Source: Mactromeris polynyma
Lineage: Eukaryota; Mollusca; Bivalvia; Venerida; Mactridae
Reading direction: 5' to 3'
Assembly (NCBI GenBank): GCA_032209605.1
Contig: JASFXZ010000007.1
Location: 23,434,264-23,498,263, forward strand
Length of the DNA stretch: 64,000 bases
A program made the translations under genes and the position numbers. The notes under the pieces are model-generated. The model was not told the origin of the DNA and ran no database searches. It saw nothing but the letters and a program-made list of their open reading frames with translations. Positions 28,201 through 43,200 of the stretch are shown one piece after another (positions within the stretch are counted from its first letter, which is position 1; each line of letters opens with the position of its first letter).

Positions 28201-31200
28201 CATTAGAAGCCATACATATACACATCAAAACATAACACACCATTAACTCACAATATATTTGGTTTTTACCATGCTTTAACATATAACTTATTTACATTTC
28301 CAAGATAAAAGATTTATGGAAATTAGAATTGTACGGTTTATCATATGTTCCAGCCGGTTTATCATATGTTCCAGCCGGTTTATCATATGTTCCAGCTGGT
28401 TTATCATATGTTCCAGCCGGTTTATCATATGTTCCAGCCGGTTTATCATATGTTCCAGCAGGTTTATCATATGTTCCAGCCGGTTTATAACATGTTCCAG
28501 CTGGTTTATCATATGTTCCAGCCGGTTTATCATATGTTCCAGCTGGTTTATCATATGTTCCAGCCGGTTTATCATATGTTCCAGCCGGTTTATCATATGT
28601 TCCAGCAGGTTTATCATATGTTCCAGCTGGTTTATCATATGTTCCAGCCGGTTTATCATATGTTCCAGCTGGTTTATCATATGTTCCAGCCGGTTTATCA
28701 TATGTTCCAGCCGTATTCAGAAGTATTTATATCAGTTAGTCCCCAGGATCACCTTATGATTTTGAAAGTACATTTATGTGATGTGAGTATAGTACATATC
28801 TGTGATGTATTACAATGACTAACCTTTGACCATTTATCTGTACCCTTCTTCTTTTTCTCCACAATGTATCGTGTGATTCTATCACCACCGTCATCTTTTG
28901 GTGGTTTCCATGACAATGTGAGTGCCTCGCCCTTGAAGTCAGATGCTGTCAAAGGACCTTCAGGTTTGCCAGGAGCATCTACAAACATCGAGTATAACAA
29001 ATAAATTGTCATGATGTTGCCATTGTACATTTAAATGAACATAGATGTATAAATTCTAAGAATTATGACATTCATATTTTTGTAACCGAGTTAAACGTTT
29101 ATATTTACTAGGGTATTACTTTAGTTGACAACATTTTAGACCTGCTGATAAGTTCATATATCATATAGAAACAAGACATCAAGTATGAATGGTAAATTAT
29201 GTATTTTGATCAACAACACTGAGTTCTGAATATCTTTTAAATTTTATGTTTAGCTTACAGTTACAATGAGATCTACTATGCAAAACCACATTAACTGAAA
29301 CAGCACATGAACAAAAAGGGTACCAAAATGTGTTCTATTGCCATCAACAGTAGGCGTTCAGGAACATTAAATGATTTCACTTCTTGTAGACATAAGATGT
29401 GAGGAAATGTAGCATGGCAAAGTGTCATCATCACATGACCTATCACATGGTACATCTATCACATGATCAAAATAAAAGTCACATGACATGGAGTACTTAC
29501 CAAGTACGGTTACATTGAGAAAACCTTCACCGACACCAGATGCATTCTTCAGTTGAAGCTTATATCTTCCAGTATCTGATCTGGATGACTTTGTTATATT
29601 CAACACAACTTCATCCTTCTCCAACTGTAAATATAACACAAATGTATGAATATATCATACCAGAAATACAATAATGATGTTACCATGACCATACTAAGTA
29701 TATGTCATACCTTAACATTCATTATCTCACCTAAGGTTTGCCAGTGTAACATTAAATGCATTTGAAACCAGAGATATAAAAAATGATGATACATGTATGT
29801 AGAAATATTGGTAGACGTTAGATGACTAAGATGTTTCACTTTTAAGGGTGTTCAGTTTTTTAATTCACATACTTCTATCACAGTTGAAAACACTCGATTG
29901 CAAATATACAAATGGGCAGATGGCTTATTCTCGACATAGTGTTTGGTCTTATAATTAATTTGCCAATATAATACTCCATTAAATTAATTAAATACTGACA
30001 TCCAGCAAGATTTAAGTACATCAAAGGTCAGAGTAATTTATTTTTGATAAAGTTGTGTATTGTTTGTTTGGCGAGTTACTTATTTTTCTTGGACATGAAA
30101 GTAGAATCACATAGTTTGCCTAATCATGCAGTATAGCAGTGCTAGGTGATGGGAGTCCAAGCATTGAGGTTCTCGGTAGCGGAATTATATCAAATAAGAG
30201 TTATTGCTTAAGAACTAGTACACCTTCAAGTACAGCTCAAACAGGTTTTTTTGAGAGTCAGAATCGAGAAGTACACTTTTCAATGGTAAATGAAACACAT
30301 ACAGCGCAACCTCATCAGAGTAACCTCCCTTTATCAGGCATGAGAATGAAACACATACAGCGCAACCTCATCAGAGTAGCCTCCCTTTATCAGGCATGAG
30401 AATGAAACACATACAGCGCAACCTCATCAGAGTAGCCTCCCTTTATCAGGCATGAGAATGAAACACATACAGCGCAACCTCATCAGAGTAGCCTCCCTTT
30501 ATCAGGCATGAGAATGAAACACATACAGCGCAACCTCATCAGAGTAGCCTCCCTTTATCAGGCATGAGAATGAAACGCATACAGCGCAACCTCATCAGAG
30601 TAGCCTCCCTTTATCAGGCATGAGAATGAAAAATTTCGAAATCAGCTTAAAATTCGGCAAGGGGTCCAGACCGTTGAAGCTCTTGTCTTTTAAGCATCCA
30701 AGATGGCACAAATTGTCTCAAAAACGAAAACCGCGGATTTCCAAGAATCTGTGGAAAATTCTCATGCCTGATTCTTTAAAACCTTCCTTCAGCAACGGTT
30801 TCAATTCTTCCCTCAGTAAGAATTTACTATCAATTTAACCACTCTATGACAACAATATCTCAACAACAGCAAAGATTTGTGTCTCCCAAAGGTTGTTGCT
30901 CTGGTGAGGTTGCCCTGTATACAATTTTAGCAAGGGTATCAATTGCAGTTTGACCATCAATTGTTGTGGCAATTAGTTACTTTATTTTTTTCATTCTATG
31001 AAATTTTCCAAAACAATAAATACAAAATTGAATACTGTTTCACCATGTTATGTTTGACACACCATTTACAGAATGGTACTTAAAGTACAATTCACAGGAT
31101 TTACACAAAAGGTAGGTAAATTAACAATATTAAGCATATTCAAAACAGGTAAATATGTGTAGATGAGGTGAAAATGGATTTTCAAAACAGGTAAATATGT

Positions 31201-34200
31201 GTAGATGAGGTGAAAATGGATATTCAAAACAGGTAAATATGTGTAGATGAGGTGAAAATGGATTTTCAAAACAGGTAAATATGTGTAGATGAGGTGAAAA
31301 TGGATTTTCAAAACAGGTAAATATGTGTAGATGAGGTGAAAATGGATTTTCAAAACAGGTAAATATGTGTAGCTGAGGTGAAAATGGATTTTCAAAACAG
31401 GTAAATATGTGTAGCGGAGGTGAAAATGGATTTTCAAAACAGGTAAATATGTTAAGATAAATGGTATGACAACTGTAAAACTGATATCTCAGGTTTCATG
31501 GTAGAGGATATGAGATGGACAAAGGAGTGGACAGGTTGTGTGCATGTTCACACTGTTACCTTATATGTGTCCACAATTTGTCCCGTCAACAACAACTGGA
31601 AAACAATATCTACCTATGTACATCTACAACTGATAACTTAAGACTGCTATCTAATAATGCTAGCAAAGCAAATACAAACAGATAATTCTTCCTTCAAGTA
31701 AGTGTTAGGAACCACTTTGCTCCAAATGTCATCATATTCTTGGTTGCATAGTAAATACATATACATTTGTAGTCATTTTGAAATATTTTGTTAAATTTGT
31801 TGATATCTATTAAGAGACCACTTTATTAAGCGACCACTTTTTGGCCGTCCCTTGGTTGGCCTCTTAATACAATGTCTACTGTAGTCATTTTGAAAATTGT
31901 CACTTTTCAGGTATACATGGTCAGTATGGTCTTTGGAACATTTTCATTTTTTTCCAATCAATATATCCCATCCCTGTCTCAAAATTCTTGAAGCTTAATC
32001 TCAGTCAAAATTGCAAGAATAGTTTGCTCATTCATTTGTGTTGAGGTCCTCTTCCGTAACATACAATACTCATGTAGAAGATTCATGATTAGCTACAAAA
32101 CTACAACTGAAATATTGAGCTAAAACAGAACAGCTTCGTAGTCTAATACATGCATATTACAACATACTATACAGAATACTTACCACACAAGTAGCTCTAG
32201 AATGTTCAATCTCATCTTCTCCATTGAACCACTTAGCTGTTGGTGCTGGAACACCAGTAAACGGTACCCTGACTCTAATCTCCTGTCCGGCATGTACTTT
32301 GACATCTTTGACATCAGACAAGTCCAGTGTAGGTTTGCATGGCTGGTCTTCGGCTTTGATGGTATCTGTTGGCTTGCTTGGTTCACCGGGTCCAAGTGAG
32401 TTAATAGCTCGAACTCTGAACTGGTAATCTTCACCTTCCTTCAAGTGTGGAACAGTAGCTGTGGTCTGGTAGTCTGGTACCTCCATACATTCTTGCCAAT
32501 CCTCACCCGGCTTCTTTTTCTCCACAACATAACCCTGTAGCTTGCTTCCACCGTCATCCTTGGGTTTGGTCCAAGAGATGGTTGCAGATTTCTTGGTGAT
32601 TTCATCAACAGTTGGTGTGCCTGGTGCTCCAGCTTCAACTGTAAGATGAGAATGTAAAAATGAAATCCAGTCAATGACGACAGCACGGTTTGATAGCTAT
32701 TTTGAAGTATTTACAAAATGTTTGTAAATTGCTTCATTAACAAAATGGTAGAATTGTTTGTATAACAAAGTACATCTTCACAATTATTGTTGACAATAAT
32801 TTGGTCTACAGCATAGGCAACTATGCAGAGTTATATTTTTTTAACATCATTGCTTTACTAAACCAAATATCTGCACATGCAATTGTGTAATCCACTTTGA
32901 ACAGAGAAGATAAATTATCGCCTTCCATGAAATGTTTGGATTTGTATATAATAGTAATATAATATCTGACAGAAAATAAAAATCAATTGTGCCAAAGAAT
33001 TTATACAAGATAAAGAACAACCACTACAAAGCAGCCTTCTCTTGAGCCACAAACCGTCTTCAACAACATCATAAATTCTTCAATAGTAAAACTTTACAGT
33101 CTGTTCAACCTCTCTAGAGCAACAACCTCTCAACACCAGTCACAATTGGCATCTCTCAAAGCGTGTTGCTCCACAGTGATTACACTGTACAATGTCATAC
33201 CATTGCTCCAGCTATGACAAGTGTACTTACAGATTGGATCTCTGACTGTATGAGTAGCCGTAGGTTTGCTTGGCTTGCCATCTCCACCGTCATTGACAGC
33301 TTTCACTCTGAACTCTACTTCCTGTCCCTCTCGTAGACCCATCACAGAGAACTTAGTGTCTGTTATAGGGAAATTGTTGCATGGACTCCAATCACCACGT
33401 TTGTCCTTCTTCTCAACAATGTAACCTTAAAACAGTAAAATATATCACTTGTGTCTGAGCATAAATGTGTTGTGTAAGGACTATTGCGGCATAATTTCCC
33501 GTGGGGTAGGATTAATTTGAGGACCAATTAAAAATACCTTGGTGTAGGCTCAAAATCTATCGGTTGGGAGTCAAAACCAATTAGAATTCTGTTATTGGAC
33601 CTTTTGTTCCCACACCTGGGATATGGTGTGGGATATTGTCCCTTGTTCCAAACAAAAGGTGTTTACGTAACAAAATATATTATAGCCTAGTTTCAACCTT
33701 CTGGGAGGTCAATGTGGGAACTCATATGTGTAACTTCTGATACGTTATACCTTCTTTTTTTCCCAACAAATGTAAATACTTGAGCAGATCATAGGTAACA
33801 CACTAAAAAACTGTACACAATAAAGCTGACCATTACAATAAAGAATGTCTAATTTTTTACAATCATTTCAAAGACTCGGATATATTGTGAAACATTTATA
33901 TGACGACCAGATATTGAACAACACATTCAAGATATATCCAACAAACCTTTGATAGGATTGCCGCCATCATGGGCAGGTTTCTTCCATTTCAAGTTACAAC
34001 TTCTCTTGTCATAGGACTCCATTTCAAGATCAGTTGGTGCATCAGGAGTATCTACAATAAATATACGTAGTGTTAACTCACAGCAATCAGGATAAAGAAA
34101 TACAGGGTACGAAACAGTAAAGTTAACAATCTAAGAATAAGCCCAATGCTTGGAATTTCAATAAATAAAAATTGACCAGTGGGTATTAAAATAGACTGAT

Positions 34201-37200
34201 TTATTTATAAAAGAAGATGCTAGACTATCAGTAAACATCCTTCTTCTCTACTACTCAAAGACTGAAAATTGTCTTAAATATGGACCTATGAGTCACCTGA
34301 AGACAGTGCTGGAAGATATGCCTATTGAAATATTGGCAATTATCGTAAAAAATACACTGGAAAGCAAAATCCTAATGTTAAACAAATATAAAAGTTTCAT
34401 AAAATACCGAATGGATTTTTAGCCAAGACTGGTTTAGTTGTTTCCAAGGGATCACCAAGTCCATACATATTCTCAGCTCGGACGCGGAACTTGTATTTGG
34501 TTCCTTCTTTAAGTCCCTGTACTTTGTGGGACTCTCCATTGACAACACCAGGAACCTTGTCCCACATGGTTGAGCCTTCTTCACATTTTTCAACAACATA
34601 ACCCATGATTGGAGCATTGCCGTCCTCAAGTGGTGCTTTCCATGCCAGTTTGCATGAGTCAGCAAATACATCACTGACATCCAGTGGCCCTTCAGGAGCC
34701 CCTGGTTTATCTGTAAGAAATATTAAAGCATTAATTGGTCGAGTGTTATTTATGTATTTTTTTTAAAAGTACTTTATGAAAATAGTTTTTGCACCAGGAA
34801 AGCAAAGGAAACTGAAGAAATTGGTACATAGTAATCTCCATGGAGCTCTCTTTGGGAAATGCAAGTTATCTGTTAAATAGGTAGTATTTTTACAGCGGAA
34901 AAATCAAATATATCGTTGGAGGGAAGTTACCCAAAAGTGAGGGCCAGTCCGGAGAGTTGTGTTTTATTTAATTACTACATAATAATAAATAAATAAATAA
35001 AATCGGGATTCAACAGATGCGAATGAGATCCTTAAGTCAAAATTTCAATAATTACTTGAAGAAATATAGTACAACAAATTCAGACTAGGGTGAATTGCAA
35101 AAGGAGAAAAAACACAAGTAGAACCTTACCAAGTACAATGACTGGTATCTCAGCAGTATCAGTTCCGTTCTCATTCGCCACGGTAACCACATACTTTCCA
35201 GTATCACCTCTCTCTGCTCTAGGTATCTCCATCTTGGCGTCTTCATCAGTGCTTGATGTCGTTGCCTACATTACAGATATACATAAATGTTTTATGTAAC
35301 GAAATTGTACATAAACTAACATCAAGTCAAATTTTTCAATACAGATCAAGAATAGGAATATAAAATATGGCTGGTGCTGAAAAGTTGGCTATTTCCTGCA
35401 TGAATGATTAAAACAGTTATTTCATAATATTATTGTAAATCTGGCATTAACATAACGAATGATGATGGTATGAAACATTACAGAAGTTGATGGTACATGA
35501 TATGCACATAAACACAAAGGAGTTTCTTGTTTTCGAATTAACAGGTAAAGTTTATTTCGATATCATAAATTTAAAAAATACTGATAGACCCATATTGAAC
35601 ACATAGTGCATCAATTTCAAGTTTTCAGATAATTAATGCAAGTACATACTCTGTCCACTGGTTTGCCATTCCTTGTCCAAGTCACAGTAGGTGTTGGAGA
35701 ACCAGTAATACCAAGGTTGAGCTTCAATGGCTCGCCAGCTTTGACACGAACCTCCTTAGCTCCATACAAGCTGGTGAGGTCAACTTTAGGTGCCTCTGTA
35801 AAAATAATTAATAAAATAAGGATGAGTTACTTAAGACCTCTATTACAGCAATTCCCAATAAGTTAAATTCCGCAAAGACATTTCCAAAGTTAAAGCATAA
35901 AAGACGTTTACAAAGTTAAAGGCATCAAAGACATGTCCCAAGTTAAAGCATCAAAGACATGTCCCAAGTTAAAGCATCAAAGACATATCCAAACTTAAAG
36001 GCATCAAAGACATGTCCCAAGTTAAAGTATCAAAGACATATCCAAAGTTAAAGGCATCAAAGACATGTCCAAACTTAAAGCATCAAAGACATGTCCAAAG
36101 TGAGAGCATCAAGGACATGTCCAAAGTTAAAGCATCAAAGACATGTCCAAAGTTAAAGCAACAAAGACATGTCCAAAGTTAAAGCATCAAAGACATGTCC
36201 AAAGTTAAAGCATCAAAGACATGTCCAAAGTTAAAGCATCAAAGACATGTCCAAAGTTAAAGCATCAAAGACATGTCCAAAGTTAGAGCATCAAAGACAT
36301 GTCCAAAGTTAAAGCATCAAAGATATGTCCAAAATATAACTTCTCATGTCATTACTCGCATTCATTCTATTTTGTTTCTGGGTGCCATAATTTTTGCATT
36401 CAGATTGGTAAAATATTTAGTACTAAGACAATGTAGGATCATTATACGGTTGCCATAATTTCAATGCCTGTAAAGATGTCAATCCATGAAGTCAGACTGT
36501 TACTTAATACTGCAATGTTTACTATCTAAGCTATCAGGACTATGAATGCATTACATAGTCTGTGGTCCCGGTTTCTGCGCCTCTGATGCAATTGTTAGGC
36601 AGAGGACAGGCAAGTGTTGGATTAGACCATTTTGGCAAATTATCACTTTTGTTATTTAAACACCTTTGTGGTAATTTCTTTTATCTAACATCACCTGAGT
36701 GCTTGCACCTAGGATGCGTCTCGGTACTAAATAATCACAATGGCTGATGAGAAAAGGTCGCAGCTAAAATATATACTCTTGGGACTGCCAAAATGTATCA
36801 GTGACTCCCAAAAATCCGAGGGAAAACCCTGTTATCAATAGGGCCTACAATAAATAACACTAATACTGACCATTCAATGGCTTAGCCTGGATTGGTTTAG
36901 TTGGCATAGAGGGTGCAGATGGCCCCGCCTTGTTGTGGGCAATGACACGGTATTCATACTCCTTGTTTGCTGTAACCTTAGTATCTTCAAATTCTGTGTC
37001 CTTTACTGGTGTTCTTGTCAACTGTAATGGTGAAATAAATGTTTGCAAAATAGAAGAGATGGCAATAATAAAAATGTTACAGTAAAAATACTCTTCCAAA
37101 TGTAAACAATACATGGTTTGGTACAACATATGTCAACTGTAATATGTGGAACAATGGACTAGGGGTAGAACATGGACTCCTGATCTGAAGGTGATGGGTT

Positions 37201-40200
37201 CAAATCCCACCACAGGCAAGATTCTTTCACAGTCTTTGCAATTACTGAATTAGACCATGTTCTGTAAGTAACTAAAGAAGCAGTCATCAAGTATGATCAA
37301 AATAAGTTGAGAAATTGTTTCATTTGTGTAACATGCAATATGGTACATAAAATTTAATATTTCTCTTTGATGAATATTATCAAACTTCATGTGAATTTTT
37401 TTTTTATAAATGAAACTGAAACGAACAATTCTTATACCTTTGACCACCTATTGCTCTTTGGTTCCTTGCGTTCAATATCATAACCAGTGATAGGTGAACC
37501 ACCGTCATTCTCTGGTGGTTCCCACTTGATGGTAATATGATCACGATCCTGTTCCTTGGCCTGAGGAACACCTGGTGGGAATGGCTCAGCTGTAATAGAG
37601 ACAGGCAGTTGTAAGATTGATCAATACCAGTGATTTTTTTTAAAAATGATTTTACTGCCTGTGCCTTTTCAAGCCTCAAATTTGGGAATATAAGAGCATG
37701 GTTATTTTACTTATAAATGTTTTAAATTCCTGCTTTTGCTGAATGTATTATTACTTTTCAAAGTGCTCTCTTCAGGATGGTAAAAAAGTCAGTAAATTTA
37801 TTTTTTTTACTTTTTGGGGAAAATGGAGGCTTTTTTGCTAGGGGAAACAGCCGAAATTCGGCATTTAAATTGAATAAAAAAAAGCACTATATACAGATTA
37901 CTGTATATGTCTTAGCAGAGACAGTTTTATGTCATTAAAGATCGTTTTTACTTGCAGACATATTTCTAAAGGTATTTATTTGAGATTGATGCAACGTTTT
38001 ACAACACTTCAGTAACTGAACACCAATTTATCTTTGACCATGATCAACAATGAGTGAAGGTGTTTTCTTGACATTTTCTCATCATGGAAAACATTTTTAT
38101 CAAGAAAAAAGGATTAAAAAATAGAGAAATATAATAATTGGGAGGATAAAACCAGTTCAAATTTGATAACTGCCCTCCAGAAAGAAGGAACAAACATATA
38201 GAAAAATTAATTATGTAAATCAGGCAATCATTTTTTTAACTCGTCTAAATAAAGCATTGGTAATAATGATGCCTTTATAAAGGTTGAAATATGGAATTGT
38301 CTGTTATTAGGAAGGATCAACAAATGAAAATCTTACAGAATGGATCCTTAGCTGTGATTGGTTCTCCAAGCTCAAGGGGTTTGCTGTCCCCGTTGGGGCT
38401 CTCTGCGATCACACGGAACTTGTACTGATGACCTTCCTGAAGTTTTGGAACATCCATTTCAGGTTTTTGTGTGGTCTTCACAGGTTCCCAACGACCCTTC
38501 TCCATGTCCATCCTTTCCACGCGGTAGCCTCTGTGAAAATACAACATCATCTTTGATGCAAAACTGCTTGAAATTCATCAATATCCTTAACACAATATGA
38601 CAATGCTTAAACATAAGTAATTGCATCATATTTCATATAATAATCAAAGCAATGCAGTGACTATTTGCTACATTGTATACCTAATGTAGGATCTTACCAT
38701 AATAATAAAGCCACAAACACCAGTGACCTGAAGTCTATAGAATGTATACAGTTACCAAGGGTGAAAATTATCACAGACCAGAAACTGGAACAATTCAAAA
38801 CCTAAAGGATACCCCCAACACCTTTAAACACAATTCCATTTTCATACACATGTGACACGACATGGAAACTATCAGGTCACAATCTTTTATCCATAGACAG
38901 ATTAAATCAGATTATAGTTCTTCTCGAAGTTTGGATTAAAGCATGAAATAAGGCAAAGTGGGACTTACTCAATTGGTTGACCACCGTCATCTTCTGGCTC
39001 CTTCCAGGCAAGCTTGGCGCTATTCTTGGTGACATCAGCAACTTCAAGTGGTCCTTTGGGCATACCAGGTGGACCTGTTTATAATATACAATAACATGTA
39101 TCAGTCACTGAATAAAAGTAATAGAAAATATAGTTACCCATAAAATTTGTTCATTCCTATCACACTGTATCAAAAGAGAAGAAATTCAACCCACACAGAA
39201 ATAACAAATAATGTCAAATACGACTTACCAGTAACAGACATTGATACAAGGAACCTACCATCATGTTAATGACAACAAAAAACATACAAAAGCTACATAA
39301 TCGATGGACACACCTACCGGTACATATTAAAATTGAGTCAGAAATATGTGATTCATCATTTTATATGTGAAAGCATAACTAGCATATCGGCATATATATA
39401 AGAAAGCCAATAGATGTGTCATGTTTTCATCCACCAAATTATAACAGCTCAGAAAATCTACTGTAACATGTCTACCGAAGATGTAGTAAGATATTCAACA
39501 ACATACAAGACAACACTGTATCTCACTCACCAAGAACAACAACTTCTACTTCTGCAGTATCTTTTCCATGTTTGTTTTCCACAGTCAGGTAGTAAATTCC
39601 GGTATTCTTGCGAACACAATCCTTTCTGGAAATATCGGTATCCTTAGGAGCGGACGTAATCTTGGTGTTATCTCCGGTTGTCAGCACATCTATAGTTCCG
39701 TCCTAAAACAGGCAAGAATGGTAAATAAGCCTATGTTTCCTGGTTGTTGATAATATTTGTTTTTTTGTTATGTATATATATGTATGTACATTGTATAAGA
39801 TTATTTGGTAAGTATTCATTTTTAGTTAAAACATTCAATGTATTTATTCCTATGGATATATTATATACATGTATACAAAGAGGGGTGAAAGCAATACTGG
39901 TTCATCTATTTCTTCATCCATATGCAGATAGACTAGTTTTGCTTTTTCCCCTCTGAAATACCAAAAAAAAATCCACATAAACATAAATGAAAGAACAGTC
40001 TCATATGTTTTTTTAAGTATAGAGACAAGTTGACATAACGGTAAATAAAAAGTTTAGTTTAATGTCAACACAACTTAATACATGTACATTGAAAATTGAA
40101 ATAAAACGACAATAAAACATTATACAATCACCATTTTAACTGAAACTATTATATTGTACTTTGTACCAACGTTTAAAATGACACTGGTGTCACTTAAAAA

Positions 40201-43200
40201 TTAGTAAAAATGATATTATACAAAATAAGTTCTCTAAAAACATGACAAAAAATAAAAATATGGCTTTATAAAACTGATGAAATGAGAATAACATGAAAAT
40301 AATCAGAAATTATAGATGATAACAAAAATTCTGCATTATTTACCCAATAACGCAAAAACGCTTGCATTAAATTTGCAAAAATAATTATTAAGCTGTGAAT
40401 ACCTTTTTAATAATTCTAGCTAAAATCACCTACAATTGTTAGCTAGTTGAAATTACCTAAATATAAATGTCTACAATTGTTAGCTAGCAAGCTTGAAATA
40501 ATATATACCCTATAATAACAACATAAATAAGATGATGCCACGTTTGTCATACATTGAAGACAACATTTTGCAGGCATGCACGAATAGAACGCTTTTATCT
40601 GCATCATAGCTAGAAATAATAAATAAGTGAAATAATGTTATATTTGTATCAATGTATACATTACTAATATATCAAAAAAGCTTTGAAGCATTAGTACTTC
40701 AGTCTGACTAAAGTATTAACTCTACGCATAAGCATAGTATTCTTGTCGAGAACACCTAGTTCTTGTTTTAACATATCCATTCATACCATACCATAAACAG
40801 AACTAGATACATCTGCGCGGCTCACGTTTCGTAACATTTTGCAATTTGGTTCCCTGGTTGCAGTCAATGGTATGGTGGAGCAGAGATACAAAACATAACG
40901 TGAGCGACTGTTAGCCATAACGCAGCCCTGGATTATACTGATATATACACTGGATAGGCACACAGACACTTGGAGCATGTTAGGTTCTCCTATTTTATTA
41001 TTGTCAGCTCAGCTGATCTGATATTGCTATATGCTTTATACCAACAATATCCATAAAATTGTCAAAGACGGGGGTGATCCTGAAAGCCAGCAATGTCCCA
41101 TTCTACAAGGCTATGTTAAGATGAATTGTCTCTGATACTTAAAGCAAATAAAATGGCTCTTACAATTTTGACATGTTTGCATTGGTGCAACCATTCAGAG
41201 TCGGAAAATCACTTAATTTCATGTTTTAAGCTAGCCCGCATACGTGGCTCTGTATTCTGACTTTTACATGCGTCTTCGTAATAGCGACAGTATAGAGATG
41301 TGACGTCCGTGGCTGGACTAGTGTAAAGCCAATTTAATGAATTGACCATATTCTGAAACTAATATCACTCAACGCTGAACATTTTTTATGATAAAACATT
41401 CTTCACACATTTGCATGTATAAATATACTTTCACGCCTATCAAAGTATTGAAGCATGTTTTGAGCAGAGCAGTATTATGACAACATCAACAATGCAGCGA
41501 GCGCTATAATAACGTTTCTAGCTGATTAACAACTATTCAATTATAAAAAAGTTTTTATTTAAAAAATGATTTCTTTATATTGGTATATAAGGATTTATGA
41601 TCATAAAGTCAATTAAAGCAAAATTTGGAAAGATCAGCCCCTGACTAAACCATATTGATCAAATACAGTACAACCTCTCCAAAGCAGCCCTCTGTTGAGC
41701 AACAACCTCTCTTCAACAACAGTATCCAGCCCTTTTTTATGGTAAATTTGGGGCCAATAATGGGCCCCAAAGAAAAAAGGATATATTTTCACCCTACTTA
41801 AAAAGAAAATTCCCCTTAGGTAAAATAATTTGAAATTATTTAAAATTTGGTGATTTACGATGCAAATTTCCCCTATCAAAAGGTTCCACCATAATCTTCC
41901 CAAGAAACTGAAAAAAATGGCTGGTATCAATAATTCCTGTAGTATGAATTTACTCATTTACTCTCTGATCTGCAACAACCTCTACAAATCAGCCAAAATG
42001 TGTGTCTCCTACAGGGTACTGCTCTGGAGAAGGTTGTGACCAATCGTTTGTTGCCAATGACTGTCATTCACATTGTTACAATATGTACATAAACAGTGAT
42101 ATCAGCTAGAAATGTTGACTACCGACATATAAAAAAACGCATAGCATGACTCCTATCTTTACCTTCGGTATTTGCCCTTTCTCATCCTAAATAAGCCATT
42201 TATAAATGAACGCAATGAATATATAGTACATATAACAGTAGATGAGTAAATACAATATTAATGTAGATGATAAGTATAATGCTAAATTATTATCATTTAA
42301 GCAATATTTTACAAAGACCTGACTTTTGCTAGTCAAGAATGCCTCATCAAATTAAAAAAAGAAAGACAATAAATGCATCAACTGTTAGTATTGGACATAG
42401 GTATTACCTGTAAAATTCATGCAACATAGATTTAGCTTACATCCACAGGTACCTGAAGCAATTTTTTTTTTTTTTCTGTATGGACCATTACTATATAATA
42501 AGAATAAAGGTAAACAACGAACTCTTGTTACTTCATTTTATTTACAAAACAGTTCATCAACTATAGCAGAAAAGATCCCCAAACCCATGTATATTTGCAA
42601 AGCTATGATATTTATCTACATGAAAATGTCATTCAAACTATTCCAAATTGTCACATATGTCATTATAGTAATAGTCCACATATATTAGAAAATTATAGTA
42701 TTTTGTTTCAAGTACCTGTGCTTACATTAAGAACAACATAGTGATGCTTTATTCCCAGAAAATGTTATATATTTGTTTTATACATTTGGTTAGATTGTAT
42801 TCATTCTCTGACAGATTTGTATCAAAATAAACACTTTTAGGAAGTTAATATTCTCTGTAAAAACATGCAAGAATTCATTCACATTCTTTGAAGAACTGAT
42901 TAAACTATTTGTCATTAATGAGAGTTTTGTTAAAATAAAAATGTTAAAATCTCAATACTGAAAACACCAAAGTATTCACAACGTACTATCATATGCAAGT
43001 TTCTGTGAGACAGACGTGTATACTATGCTCATTTTGTGTTCATTTGTTCAATTAACCAAACATGAAAAATATATTTCCTATGGTTAAAACATCACTAAAC
43101 ATGCATTTATAAAGAATGAACTCATAATATAATAATCCATATTTGTTGAAGAAAGATGTTTGTACATCATAAAATTTAAAAAAAAAACAGTTTTTTTAAC

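Larger units (their letters stand above)
29625..32183 (-). other. 2.6-kb repeat-filled twitchin intron
   Basis: Lies inside Ig domain g. It contains two minisatellites (30290-30629 and 31139-31452), a dispersed repeat (30630-30775) and two inverted-repeat element fragments (30838-30925, 31812-31880). No coding sequence. Confidence 0.8.

Noticed and set aside
28288..28818. Long open frames on both strands in the 21-bp repeat
   Set aside because: The product is a pure repeat of seven residues, created by a unit length divisible by three; there are no splice or start features and it is intronic.
31066..31437. Minus-strand open frame of 123 codons in the 41-bp repeat
   Set aside because: Minisatellite artefact with period-41 frame cycling; not joined to any twitchin exon.
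42441..42452. Twelve-base candidate exon (VPVD), phase 0
   Set aside because: The acceptor is preceded by an A-run rather than a pyrimidine tract on the minus strand.
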